A stretch of DNA of 44,073 nt. Source: an uncultured Methylocystaceae bacterium (lineage in GTDB: Bacteria; Pseudomonadota; Alphaproteobacteria; Rhizobiales; Beijerinckiaceae). The position numbers and the translations under genes are program-made. The stretch's first letter is position 1. Each line of letters starts with the position of its first letter. This document shows, piece by piece, positions 29,570-37,991 of this stretch. The DNA lies in contig CALMZV010000136.1 of assembly GCA_937870755.1 (NCBI GenBank), forward strand, positions 1 through 44,073, written 5' to 3'. The notes under the pieces are model-generated. The model did not search any database and was not told the DNA's origin. It was given only the letters and a program-made list of their open reading frames with translations.

Positions 29570-29647
29570 ATGGGCAAGGGCATTCTGATGTGGCTGATCG
29601 GCATTCCGATTCCGATCATCCTGCTCATTCTTCTGTTCTGGCGCTAA
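29570..29647 (+). CDS. 25-residue single-helix membrane microprotein
   Basis: The encoded peptide is a positively charged start (MGKG), one continuous hydrophobic helix with a PIPI motif in the middle, and a WR end. A near-perfect Shine-Dalgarno AAGGAGG (29558-29564) lies five bases before the ATG, one of the strongest in the window. It diverges from pyrH. I recall similar short MGKG...GIPIP peptides annotated as hypothetical in other Proteobacteria, but could not check. A membrane-inserted role is likely; function unknown. Confidence 0.65.
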   Translation: MGKGILMWLIGIPIPIILLILLFWR

Positions 29648-29892
29648 CACGCCGGCCGCTCTTGTTTCGACGCGCGCTCGCGCGAAAGACGCAGATGAAA
29701 AAAGCCGCAGACAGGAAAAGCCGCAAACGAAAAGAGGAGCGGCATGGGGGACGCCGCTCCTCCGTTCCACCTTCGATGCGCGGCTGACGCCGCGCGCGGC
29801 TTCGTCCCGGCCAGAAACGAAGCTTTGCGAAGGCAGAACCTTCGCCGACCGAGCCATTCGCCGCAGCGATCCGTCGGCCTGTCCGTCCAATC
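29648..29892. other. Spacer between the microprotein and the small unknown gene
   Basis: Besides the terminator listed separately, a GC-rich imperfect hairpin (TTTCG-A-CGCG against CGCG-CGAAA) lies near 29668-29690. It may end the microprotein transcript. No coding frame here looks real. Confidence 0.4.
29734..29762 (-). terminator. Rho-independent terminator for the 29893-31706 unit
   Basis: GAGGAGCGGC (29734-29743) and GCCGCTCCTC (29753-29762) form a perfect ten-base-pair stem with a nine-base loop. On the minus strand it is followed by TTTTCGTTT, nearly the same tail as at the bamA terminator. No T-run follows on the plus strand. Confidence 0.82.
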
Positions 29893-30114
29893 CTACGCCG
29901 CGCGTTCGACCTCATCGTGCACGCGCGCGTTCCAGATCCGCAATTCCTCGATCAGGCAAGAATCGAGGCCGCCCGCCAGACGGCAGGCGGCCTCGATGTA
30001 ATATTCCTTTGTCCTGGAGTGAGCTTCGTCGAACGACACCGTCGATCCGTAGGCGCCCGCTACTGCTTCGTAGACGAGAACCGCCAGTCGTTCCGGCAGT
30101 TCGAGGCTTTCCAT
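29893..30114 (-). CDS. Small protein of unknown function
   Basis: A 73-residue, probably soluble and helical, acidic protein opening MESLELPERLAVLVYEA. An in-frame GTG at 30153 would add 13 residues; neither start has a good ribosome-binding site. I recognise no family. It follows the GAF-PAS-phosphoribosyltransferase gene in the same direction, and a strong terminator lies beyond it, so the two may form one transcript. Its middle (codons for EAACRLAGGLDS) is made of long inverted repeats that could fold as alternative hairpins. Part of the reading frame may therefore be incidental to an RNA element. Confidence 0.5.
   Translation of the reverse strand: MESLELPERLAVLVYEAVAGAYGSTVSFDEAHSRTKEYYIEAACRLAGGLDSCLIEELRIWNARVHDEVERAA
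29946..29997. repeat. Three-arm inverted repeat able to form alternative hairpins
   Basis: Arm 2, ATCGAGGCCGCC (29962-29973), is perfectly complementary to arm 3, GGCGGCCTCGAT (29986-29997). Its first seven bases also pair with arm 1, CCTCGAT (29946-29952). A GCC/GGC pair extends the arm 2-arm 3 hairpin into its loop. Arm 1 and arm 3 therefore compete for arm 2. Confidence 0.75.
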
Positions 30115-30224
30115 GACCCAATGACTCGCTTTTGAAAATCGCAATGACGCCACTCTATCGCGCGCGCAGCGGCGCGTGAGTGCCGTGCGTCATGCCGGCG
30201 ACGTGACGAAGGTCATGCCGCCGC

Positions 30225-31706
30225 TCAATCCGCGCTTGCGTCGCCGCCGATCCAGGCGATGGGCAGAACCGCTCCGCAATGCGGCTTCAGCAAGGTCGCA
30301 GCTTCCGCGAGGTGCGAGCCGGACGTCGCCACATCGTCGACGAGCAGCGCCGGCTCCGTCACAGGCTGACGCAGGACGAGCGGCGGGCGCGTGGCGTTGG
30401 CTTTCGGATGCGAGGAGCCTTTTAGGCGCTGGTGCGCGAAGGCTTGCGCCATCGGCAGATTCAGCCGCGCGGCGAGCGCGCGCGCGATGGCGACCGACAG
30501 GCATTCGTCGGTCCGCGAGTGGCCGCACGGCGTCGGCACGACGCATTTGAAAGCGGCCCCGCCGACGAGCATCTGCACGCTCGCCTCGATCTCAGCGGCG
30601 ATCCGGTCGACGAAGGCGCGCGGCCGGTGACGTTTGAGCGCCTTCAGCGCGTTGAGCTGATAGTCGCGCACAGGTTTGCGCCAGGCGCGCAGGGTGACAT
30701 AGCTGACGCCGGCGCGGCTGCGGATCGCGCGGCGTTCGGCGAGCGTTTCGAACAGAAATTCCGCCGTCGGCTCCAGCGCGTCCGGCTGCTCGCGATGCTC
30801 GCGCGCCACACGCTCGTCCACGAGATCGGCGCGGGCTACGCGCTGTGTTATTTCGCGCGCCGACACCTTGAGAAAATAGCTGTCGTCGCCGATCGGGCTC
30901 AACGGCGAGGCGATCAGCGCGTAGACGGGCGAGCCCAGTTCGGCGGCGCCGACGACCTCCAGATCGGGACTGGATATTCCTGCCTCGAGCGCGCGGCGGA
31001 AAAACAGTTCGAGCGTCTGGCCGGCGGCCAATGGGTATTCGCTGTGCAGATGTCCGATCATTTCCGAGCGCGATTTGCCGAACAGCCTCGCGGCCGGCTG
31101 GCTGATCGCCAGAATTTTCAGGTTCGCGTCCAGAAGCGCGGCCATGCGGTCGGAATCGTCGATGCTGCGCAGGAGTTGATCGTAGGTGAGAGGCACGGTC
31201 ACGTGCGCCTGCGGATCGGTGAGCAGCGGCAGAACTTCGGTGAGTTCCTCGCCGATCAGCGCGACGATCTCATCGAGCACGTGCAGGTCGTCCGGCGATG
31301 GCGCGGGGCGCGGCCGTGCATCCGCGACGATGAGGGCGAGCGCCGCGCCGGCGGCGTTGGGAACGGGCGCGCCGAGAAAAAAGCCCGTCCGGCCGTCGCG
31401 CGCATGGCCGCGCCACGGGTCGACCCCGGCCGCCTCCACGTCCGGCACGATGTAGCGGCCGGCCGAGTCTGTCGGCGCGAACTGGAAGGGGCCTTCGACC
31501 GTGCGGTAATTGTGCGGCAGCCCGTACCCGCAGACAATGCGCGTCCTGTCCCCGAGATCGAGCACGACGAGCGCCGTGCGGCAGTCGAACAATGCCGCGG
31601 CGACCTTGGCGAGTCTCTGGGCCGCCTGCGCCGCGCGGCCCGAGGCGGGCGGCTGCGCCTCGCTCAAACCCGCGCGTTTGCCGCGTCCGGCGCTCCGCTT
31701 CGTCAT
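30225..31706 (-). CDS. GAF-PAS sensor fused to a phosphoribosyltransferase-like domain
   Basis: A 493-residue, apparently soluble protein with three parts. Residues about 25-160 resemble a GAF domain (FFLGAPVPNAAGAALALIVAD, then a helix after SPDDLHVLDEI). Residues about 178-290 look like a PAS domain (DDSDRMAALLDANLKILAIS...LFGKSRSEMIG). A linker to about 345 precedes a ComF-like phosphoribosyltransferase fold: VVPTPCGHSRT at 389-399 and the PRPP-loop pattern ALLVDDVATSGSH at 453-465 with its paired aspartates. It has no zinc-finger of ComF, no kinase and no output domain I recognise. The gene lies between tsf and pyrH, normally neighbours. Signal-controlled PRPP or nucleotide chemistry is inference. 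Confidence 0.75.
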   Translation of the reverse strand: MTKRSAGRGKRAGLSEAQPPASGRAAQAAQRLAKVAAALFDCRTALVVLDLGDRTRIVCGYGLPHNYRTVEGPFQFAPTDSAGRYIVPDVEAAGVDPWRGHARDGRTGFFLGAPVPNAAGAALALIVADARPRPAPSPDDLHVLDEIVALIGEELTEVLPLLTDPQAHVTVPLTYDQLLRSIDDSDRMAALLDANLKILAISQPAARLFGKSRSEMIGHLHSEYPLAAGQTLELFFRRALEAGISSPDLEVVGAAELGSPVYALIASPLSPIGDDSYFLKVSAREITQRVARADLVDERVAREHREQPDALEPTAEFLFETLAERRAIRSRAGVSYVTLRAWRKPVRDYQLNALKALKRHRPRAFVDRIAAEIEASVQMLVGGAAFKCVVPTPCGHSRTDECLSVAIARALAARLNLPMAQAFAHQRLKGSSHPKANATRPPLVLRQPVTEPALLVDDVATSGSHLAEAATLLKPHCGAVLPIAWIGGDASAD

Positions 31707-31763
31707 GTGTCCAGGCCGCCCCTCATGGAGCGCCTACATTCGAGGCTTTCGCGCGAAAATGCA

Positions 31764-31793
31764 AAACGCCGCCCGCGCGTGCGGACGGCGTTT
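31764..31793 (-). terminator. Rho-independent terminator of rpsB-tsf
   Basis: AAACGCCG (31764-31771) pairs with CGGCGTTT (31786-31793), and an inner CCGC/GCGG stem closes a four-base loop. On the minus strand the stem is followed by TGCATTTTCG. It lies 34 bases after the tsf stop and separates tsf from the inserted gene downstream. Confidence 0.82.
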
Positions 31794-31827
31794 CGTGCTC
31801 TCGTCGTTCTTGCCGAACGTGCGGCGA

Positions 31828-32754
31828 TCAGCCCTTGGCGGCGGCCGCCACTTCGGCCGCGAAATCGCTTTCCTGCTTCTCGATGCCCTCGCCGAGCGCA
31901 TAGCGCACGAAGCCCTTGACCGCGACCGGCGCGCCGATCTTGCCCTCGGATTCCTTCACCGCCTGCGCGATCGACTTGCCGCCATGGTCGGCGTGAATGG
32001 AAACCTGATCGAGCAGCGTCACTTCCTTGAAATAGGTCTTGAGGCCGTTCTCGAGGATCTTTTCCAGAACATGCGCCGGCTTGCCCGCGTTCTTGTCGGC
32101 GAGCACGGCCTTCTCGCGCGCGATGGTCGCCGGATCGACCGAGGCGCCGTCGAGCGCGATGGGCGAGGTCGCCGCAACATGCATCGCGATCTGGCGCGCG
32201 AGCGTGGCCAGTAGCGCCTTGTCGCCCTTCGATTCGAGCGCGACGATCACGCCGATCTTGCCGAGGCCCTCGGCGGCGGGGGTGTGCACATACTGGCCGA
32301 TGACGCCGTCGCCCACCGACAGGTTGGCCGCGCGGCGCAGGGTCATGTTCTCGCCGATGGTGGCGATGGCGTTGTTGATCGCGTCGGCGACCGTCGCGCC
32401 GCCCGGATAGGCGGCGGCCTTCAGCTTCTCGACGTCCGTCTCGCCGGATTTCAGCGCCACGCCGGCGATGTCGCGCGCGAGCTTCTGGAAGTCCTCATTG
32501 CGCGCGACGAAGTCGGTCTCGGAATTGACTTCCGCCACCACGCCCTTCAGGCCATCCACGGCCACCGCGACCAGACCTTCCGCCGCCACGCGGCCGGACT
32601 TCTTGGCGGCTTTCGACAGGCCCTTCTTGCGCAGCCAGTCCACCGCAGCCTCGATGTCGCCCGCCGTCTCGTTGAGCGCGGCCTTGCAGTCCATCATGCC
32701 CGCGCCGGTCTTGTCGCGCAGTTCCTTCACCATCGAGGCGCTGATCGTCGCCAT
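31828..32754 (-). CDS. tsf: Elongation factor Ts
   Basis: A 308-residue guanine-nucleotide exchange factor for EF-Tu. The N-terminal UBA-like module ([19 protein letters not shown]) is followed by [12 protein letters not shown], the core that contacts EF-Tu, and two EF-Ts dimerisation-like domains. The length is typical of Alphaproteobacteria. The ATG at 32754 (MATISASMV) is chosen, with AAGGA nine bases upstream. It follows rpsB in the usual order, after an 86-base gap containing a hairpin. Confidence 0.97.
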   Translation of the reverse strand: MATISASMVKELRDKTGAGMMDCKAALNETAGDIEAAVDWLRKKGLSKAAKKSGRVAAEGLVAVAVDGLKGVVAEVNSETDFVARNEDFQKLARDIAGVALKSGETDVEKLKAAAYPGGATVADAINNAIATIGENMTLRRAANLSVGDGVIGQYVHTPAAEGLGKIGVIVALESKGDKALLATLARQIAMHVAATSPIALDGASVDPATIAREKAVLADKNAGKPAHVLEKILENGLKTYFKEVTLLDQVSIHADHGGKSIAQAVKESEGKIGAPVAVKGFVRYALGEGIEKQESDFAAEVAAAAKG

Positions 32755-32780
32755 GTTTTTCGTTCCTTCCATGGATGACG

Positions 32781-32802
32781 GCCCGCCGGGTTTCCGGCAG
32801 GC
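32781..32802 (-). other. Hairpin in the rpsB-tsf spacer
   Basis: On the minus strand GCCTGCCGG and CCGGCGGGC pair (one G-U pair) around four bases, 27 bases before the tsf ATG. No T-run follows. It may be a processing or partial termination point between the two genes. Confidence 0.5.
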
Positions 32803-32840
32803 CGAGCAAATTCAGCGACAGAGTCGTTGTTCGCGGAGCT

Positions 32841-33860
32841 TCAGGCGCTCGCGAGCTTGCGGGCCTGAGCGATCCAGCCGTCGCGCTCGATGCGGCCGTT
32901 GAGCTTGAGGTCCTTGTCGAGTTTGGCCGCGTCTTCCGCCGTCAACGCGCCGAGCTGCCAGTAGTGGTAGACGCCCGCGTCGTTCAGCTTCTTCACGAGT
33001 TGCGGACCCACGCCCGTCAGTTTCGCCAGATCGTCCGGCGCGCCGCGCGGCGCGCTCAGCAGTTCGAATTTCTCGGCCGGCGCGTCGGCGTCCGCCTCGG
33101 CTGCGCCCTCGGCCGGCAGGACCTCGGCGACCGGAGCCTCCGCCGCGCCGAGATCGACGCCCGAATCGCCCTGGCTGCGCGAGATGCCGTCGATCGCCGC
33201 GCGCGCGACGAGGTCGCAATAAAGCGCGATGGCGCGGCCGGCGTCGTCGTTGGCCGGGATCGGGTACGCGATGCCGTCGGGATCGCAGTTGGTGTCGAGG
33301 ATCGCGGCCACCGGAATGTTGAGGCGGTTGGCCTCCTTGACGGCGAGCTGTTCCTTGTTGGTGTCGATCACGAAGATCAGGTCCGGAACGCCGCCCATGT
33401 CCTTGATGCCGCCGAGCGCGCGCTCCAGCTTCTCGCGCTCGCGCGAGAGCATCAGGCGCTCTTTCTTGGTGAGGCCGGCGGCGCCGGTGGAGAGCTGCTC
33501 GTCCACCTTGCGCAGGCGGTTGATGGAGGCCGAAATCGTCTTCCAGTTGGTCAGCATGCCGCCGAGCCAGCGGGCGTTGATGTAATATTGCGCGGAGCGC
33601 TTGGCGGCGTCGGCGATATGGTCCTGCGCCTGGCGCTTGGTGCCCACAAACAGCACGCGGCCGCCCTTGGCGACGGTGTCCGACACGGCCTTCAGCGCCT
33701 GATGGAACAGCGGCACCGTCTGGGCGAGGTCGATGATGTGGATGTTGTTGCGGGCGCCGAAAATGTAATTGCCCATTTTCGGGTTCCAGCGGTGCGACTG
33801 GTGGCCGAAATGCGCGCCGGCCTCGAGCAGGCCGCGCATGGAAACGTCAGGAAGCGCCAT
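32841..33860 (-). CDS. rpsB: 30S ribosomal protein S2 with C-terminal helix-hairpin-helix extension
   Basis: A 339-residue S2 protein of the small ribosomal subunit. The conserved core (1-235) has [35 protein letters not shown] and [19 protein letters not shown] linker rich in Ala, Glu and Asp leads to an extra domain at about 278-339 with a helix-hairpin-helix-like [17 protein letters not shown]. coli S2 is about 240 residues; the extension is known from Hyphomicrobiales S2 proteins. The gene has a strong promoter and a leader hairpin upstream. Confidence 0.97.
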   Translation of the reverse strand: MALPDVSMRGLLEAGAHFGHQSHRWNPKMGNYIFGARNNIHIIDLAQTVPLFHQALKAVSDTVAKGGRVLFVGTKRQAQDHIADAAKRSAQYYINARWLGGMLTNWKTISASINRLRKVDEQLSTGAAGLTKKERLMLSREREKLERALGGIKDMGGVPDLIFVIDTNKEQLAVKEANRLNIPVAAILDTNCDPDGIAYPIPANDDAGRAIALYCDLVARAAIDGISRSQGDSGVDLGAAEAPVAEVLPAEGAAEADADAPAEKFELLSAPRGAPDDLAKLTGVGPQLVKKLNDAGVYHYWQLGALTAEDAAKLDKDLKLNGRIERDGWIAQARKLASA

Positions 33861-33897
33861 GTTTTCGTTCTCCGGTTGGACCTCGGCGGACGAAAGA

Positions 33898-33913
33898 GGC
33901 CGGAAAACCGGCC
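33898..33913 (-). other. Hairpin in the rpsB leader
   Basis: GGCCGG-AAAA-CCGGCC on the plus strand, i.e. GGCCGG-UUUU-CCGGCC then CUCUUUCG in the transcript, lies 38 bases before the rpsB start. It looks like an attenuator or a mimic of an S2 target site. S2 autoregulates rpsB through the leader in E. coli; for this site it is inference. Confidence 0.5.
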
Positions 33914-33970
33914 ACCGGACGCGGGTCCTTGAATCAGGAGCCGCAAAAGTCCGCCTGTGGGATGGGCGGG

Positions 33971-33999
33971 CCTATACGCGAACGGGCGCGGTTTCGCAA
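33971..33999 (-). promoter_or_regulatory. rpsB promoter
   Basis: On the minus strand TTGCGA (33999-33994) and TATAGG (33976-33971) are exactly 17 bases apart, 111 bases before the rpsB ATG. This is the best housekeeping-type promoter in the window. Confidence 0.72.
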
Positions 34000-34018
34000 C
34001 CCTGGCTCAGCACCCCTG

Positions 34019-34798
34019 TCAGCCGGCGCCCGCGGCCCTCATGAGCCCGCGCACGGCGGGAATGGCGCTGCCGAGCGCCATCGCGGCCAGGCTCGCCAGC
34101 GCGATGCGCCGGTAGGTCGTCTCCGACCCGAGCGCGAACAGCCGCCCGCCCAGCGCATTGCCCAACAGAAACAGCGGGACGCCGAGCCCGATGAGGATGG
34201 CCGTCGGCCGATCGATCAGCCCAAGCCAGGTCGCCGCGATCACCCCCACGACGCCGGTGAACTGGAAGAACCCCATGAGGCTGCCGCGCACGCTCTCCCG
34301 GTTGAGCGGCGCGTTCATGTAATAGGCGACCGCGGGCGGGCCGGGCATGGCGGCCAGCCCGTTGAACAGGCCGGCGAGAAACCCGTACGCCAGATCGCGC
34401 GCCAGCGAGGAGACATGGGCGACGCCCTCGGCCAAGACAGGCGGGCGGCGGGCGATGCCGATGAGCGCGGCCAGCGTGAAGGCGGCGATGACGAGCCGCG
34501 CCATGTCGGCTGAAATGTGTTTCAGGATCAGCCCGCCGAGCGGGGTGGCGCAGGCGGCGGCGAACGCCAGGCGCCGCAGCGAAGGCCAGTGGGCGACCCG
34601 CGCGGCGGCGCGCACCCCGAACATGCCGCCGAACGCCGCCACCGTCAGCGCGAGCGGCACGGCGCGCGCCGGCTCCATCAACAGGCCGAGCAGCGGCACG
34701 GCGGCGATGGCGAAGCCGAACCCGGTCAGGCCGCGCAAGATCGCCGCGCCCAGCACAACGAGCAGCGTGGGCGCCACCAGCGCCGGCGTCAGCTCCAC
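34019..34798 (-). CDS. TauE/SafE (TSUP) family permease
   Basis: A 259-residue membrane protein with about eight hydrophobic helices in two similar halves. The first half has RGLTGFGFAIAAVPLLGLL and the second GFLAGLFNGLAAMPGPPAVAYY, the paired loops of the TSUP family. Family members export sulfite, sulfoacetate or other anions; the substrate here is not known. GTG at 34798 is the start, 16 bases after the MFS transporter stop, so the two are probably co-transcribed. The rpsB promoter begins just beyond its stop codon. Confidence 0.85.
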   Translation of the reverse strand: MELTPALVAPTLLVVLGAAILRGLTGFGFAIAAVPLLGLLMEPARAVPLALTVAAFGGMFGVRAAARVAHWPSLRRLAFAAACATPLGGLILKHISADMARLVIAAFTLAALIGIARRPPVLAEGVAHVSSLARDLAYGFLAGLFNGLAAMPGPPAVAYYMNAPLNRESVRGSLMGFFQFTGVVGVIAATWLGLIDRPTAILIGLGVPLFLLGNALGGRLFALGSETTYRRIALASLAAMALGSAIPAVRGLMRAAGAG

Positions 34799-34814
34799 GC
34801 GCGCGACTCCCCGC

Positions 34815-36110
34815 TCACGCCGGCGTGCGCCCCGCCACCGCCCGAACCTTGCCGGGGCTGGCGACCCAGATAGCGGCGATGGACACGAGGCTGACCGCGA
34901 GGCACAGCCAGAACGCGACGTCGTAGGAATGGAGCCGGTCCTGCAACGCGCCGGTCGCCCACGGTCCGGCCGCCCCGCCCGCCAGCGCCGTCAGCGACAG
35001 CGTGCCGAAAATGGCGCCGTATTGCCTGCCTTCGAAAATCTCGGCCGGAATGGCGCCGAACACCGCCGTCACGCCGTAGCCGAGCAGCCCCTGAAACAGG
35101 ATGAGCGCCCACAACAGCGGCATGGACGGCGCGCCCTTCATGGCGATGAGCACGAGATAAGTGGCCACGAAGCCGAGCGTGCCCAAAGTCCACACCCATT
35201 CGCGGCCGATGCGGTCGGACAACGCGCCGAGCACGATCTGGCCCGGCACGCCCGCCAGCGACACCGCGCCCAGCGCCCATGCGGCCGTCTTCGCGTCGAA
35301 CCCGATTTCGACCAGGTATTTGGTCTGGTGCACCTGCACCGCATACCAGGCGAACAGGCCGCAGAAATAGGCCACCGCAAGCGCCCAGAACCGCACCGTC
35401 GCCAGCGCGCGCGGCAGCGTCCAGTCGATGGCCGCCCACGCGTGGTCGACGATGTTCGCCCGCCGCGCGGGCGCGCCGGGGGCCGCGGCCGGGTCGCCAT
35501 CCGGCTCCAGCCCGATGTCGGCGGGCCTGCGCCGCAGCAGCAGGTTGAGCGGCGCCAGCACGACCAGCACGATGATCCCGAGCCAGATGCAGGCCGACCG
35601 CCAGCCGCCGGCGTCGATCCATGTCTGCGCCAGCGGCAGCAGCAGGATGGAACCGACGCCCACGCCCGAGAACGCGATGCTCATCGCCAGGCCGCGTCGC
35701 CGCACGAACCAGTTCGGCAAATAGAGCGACTGGCCGGTGTAAGTGAGGCATACGCTGCCGCCGCCGACCAGAAGGCCGAGCGTGAGATAAAGATGCCAGG
35801 GCGCGGTGGTGAACGGCGCCGCCAGAAGGCCGAGCGCCATGAGGAACACGCCGAGTTCGATGACCACGCGCGGACCCTTGCGATCCATGAGCGCGCCGAG
35901 AAAGGGGCCGAGCGCGCCCGACACCAGAAACCCGAACGAAAAGGCGCCGGCCACGACCGCGCGTTCCCAGCCGAACTCGTCGAGGATCGGCGGAAACAGC
36001 AGAGAGAACGCGGTGCGCGCGTTGACGCCAATCGCCATCGTGACAAAGGCGACGGCGACGACGATCCAGCCGTAGTAGAACGGAAGGCGTTGGGCGAGGC
36101 GCGCGATCAC
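34815..36110 (-). CDS. MFS transporter
   Basis: A 431-residue major facilitator protein with twelve hydrophobic helices. The loop 2-3 motif appears as GALMDRKGPR and again in the second half as GALSDRIGREWV. FYYGWIVVAVAF at the N-terminus resembles the oxalate/formate and monocarboxylate branch of the superfamily, but the substrate cannot be fixed. GTG at 36110 is chosen, since GAGGAG lies five bases upstream; the ATG at 36161 has none. It precedes the TauE-like permease in the same direction. Confidence 0.88.
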   Translation of the reverse strand: MIARLAQRLPFYYGWIVVAVAFVTMAIGVNARTAFSLLFPPILDEFGWERAVVAGAFSFGFLVSGALGPFLGALMDRKGPRVVIELGVFLMALGLLAAPFTTAPWHLYLTLGLLVGGGSVCLTYTGQSLYLPNWFVRRRGLAMSIAFSGVGVGSILLLPLAQTWIDAGGWRSACIWLGIIVLVVLAPLNLLLRRRPADIGLEPDGDPAAAPGAPARRANIVDHAWAAIDWTLPRALATVRFWALAVAYFCGLFAWYAVQVHQTKYLVEIGFDAKTAAWALGAVSLAGVPGQIVLGALSDRIGREWVWTLGTLGFVATYLVLIAMKGAPSMPLLWALILFQGLLGYGVTAVFGAIPAEIFEGRQYGAIFGTLSLTALAGGAAGPWATGALQDRLHSYDVAFWLCLAVSLVSIAAIWVASPGKVRAVAGRTPA

Positions 36111-36188
36111 GTTGACTCCTCGGTCTGGACGCACGTTTGGCCAGTCATGGCGCGCAAACAACTACGTCGAAGGTAAATATCCGCGGCG

Positions 36189-37946
36189 TCAGGCGAGCAG
36201 TTCGGCGACCAGACGAGCGGACACGGGCGCGTCCGACAGGATCAGATCGGCGAGCGTCGCCTCGCGCGCGTCGTGCTGGAGTTCGAACGGATCGCGCGCG
36301 GCCAGCCGATGATCGAACACCAGACGGGACAGGAGAATGCGCCGCGCATCGCCGCGCCGCTCATACGTTCTCGATCCTTCCCAAGCGAGCGTGACCGCGC
36401 TCGACACATGGTAGAGCACGCTGGTCGCGCGGCGCGCCTCCGCCTCGTTGCGACCGTCGGCGGCCACCTGTTGGGCGAGCGCGATCGCGCGGTCGACGGC
36501 GCCCTTCAGACGATCGCGCCAGCCCTGCGGAACATGCGGCGCATCGGTCAGGCGCGCGTGCAGATCGGCCGCAAGCACGCTTTCGGCATGGTGGCGACCG
36601 ACCGCGCGGGTGAGCGCGTCCAGCGCCACGATATTGCCCGTGCCTTCCCAGATGGAGCCGAGATAGGAATCGCGCAGCACGCGGGCGGAGGCGAATTCCT
36701 CCACGTAGCCAATGCCGCCGCGCATTTCGAGCGCATCGCCGCACACCTTGCGGGCGTCGCGCGTGGAGCGGAATTTCAGAACCGGGGTGAGGATGCGCAA
36801 GAGCGCGGCCGCATCCTGCGACCCCTGGCGCTCGGCGCGGTCGAGCGCGTCGGCGGTGACGAAACAGAGCGAGAGCGCCTGTTCGACCGGCAGCATGAGC
36901 TTCAGCAATTGCCGGCGCGCGAGCGGCAGATCGACGATGAGTTTGCCGAAGGCATAGCGATTGCGCGCGACGTGGAACGAATCGGTGAGCGCGCGGCGCA
37001 TGAGCGCGGTGGACTTGACGCCATTCGACAGGCGCGACCAGTTGACCATCTCGGCCATCTGCACGAAACCGCGATCGAGCCGGCCGATCGGATAGCAGAT
37101 CGCGCCCTCGAACTTGATCTCCCCCGACGCCATCGACCGCGTGCCGAGCTTCTCCTTCAGCCGCACGATGCGATAGGCGTTCTGCGATCCGTCGTCGAGA
37201 AAGCGCGGCATGACGAACAGGCCGAGGCCGCGCGTGCCGGCGCCCGCTCCTTCAGGCCGCGCGAGCAAGGTGGCGACCGGCGCGTCGGCGTTCGAGCAGA
37301 ACCATTTCTCGCCGTAGAGCCGCCATTGCCCGTCCTCGAACCGCGCGACCGTCGTCAGCGAGCCGACGTCGGACCCGCCTTCCTTCTCGGTCATGAACTG
37401 CGCGCCCTGCGTCAGGCGGCTCATGTCGGTCGTGGTGAGCCGGTCGAAGAACCGCGCCTTCACATCCTCATCGCCATATCGCGAGACGAGCATGGCGGCG
37501 CCGTCGGTGACGTTGATCGGACAGCCCAGACCGAACTCCGACTGGTTGAACAGATAGGTGAAGGCGTGTTTGGCGGCGGCGGGATAGGTGTCCGGCCAGC
37601 CCAGCACGCCCTTGCGATGCGACATCGCATGAATGCCGAATTCGCCGAAGGCGGCAGCCTCCAGTTCGCGATAGGCCGGATGATATTCGATGGTCTGCAC
37701 GTCGCGGCCGAACTTGTCGCGCGTATGCAGGATGGGCGTGTGGCGGTCGGCGAGCCGCGCGCATTCGTCGAGCCGCCCGCCGGCGAGGCCGCCCAGACGC
37801 TCCAGATGAGGCTCGATGTGGCGGCGCAGATCGTCGGGCAGATGAATGTGCAGGATGTCGGAGAGCGACGGGTCGACGGCGTAGAAGTTCAGGCCGATCG
37901 TGTCGGGGGCGATGGCGTCTGAATTCACGCGCACGGGCTTGTTCAT
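36189..37946 (-). CDS. AidB-like acyl-CoA dehydrogenase family protein
   Basis: A 585-residue flavoprotein of the acyl-CoA dehydrogenase fold. FMTEKEGGSDVGS, GEKWFCSNADA, YPIGRLDRGF, and the region of the catalytic glutamate EMRGGIGYVEEF are characteristic of the AidB subgroup. E. coli AidB is induced by alkylation damage and binds DNA and FAD; other members oxidise acyl-CoAs. Which applies here is not known. A GGAGG lies five bases before the ATG. It is preceded by a small membrane-protein gene in the same direction. Confidence 0.88.
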   Translation of the reverse strand: MNKPVRVNSDAIAPDTIGLNFYAVDPSLSDILHIHLPDDLRRHIEPHLERLGGLAGGRLDECARLADRHTPILHTRDKFGRDVQTIEYHPAYRELEAAAFGEFGIHAMSHRKGVLGWPDTYPAAAKHAFTYLFNQSEFGLGCPINVTDGAAMLVSRYGDEDVKARFFDRLTTTDMSRLTQGAQFMTEKEGGSDVGSLTTVARFEDGQWRLYGEKWFCSNADAPVATLLARPEGAGAGTRGLGLFVMPRFLDDGSQNAYRIVRLKEKLGTRSMASGEIKFEGAICYPIGRLDRGFVQMAEMVNWSRLSNGVKSTALMRRALTDSFHVARNRYAFGKLIVDLPLARRQLLKLMLPVEQALSLCFVTADALDRAERQGSQDAAALLRILTPVLKFRSTRDARKVCGDALEMRGGIGYVEEFASARVLRDSYLGSIWEGTGNIVALDALTRAVGRHHAESVLAADLHARLTDAPHVPQGWRDRLKGAVDRAIALAQQVAADGRNEAEARRATSVLYHVSSAVTLAWEGSRTYERRGDARRILLSRLVFDHRLAARDPFELQHDAREATLADLILSDAPVSARLVAELLA

Positions 37947-37991
37947 GGCGTCCTCCGGCTTGTTTTCGACGGATGGTAACGCGCGTCGGCG

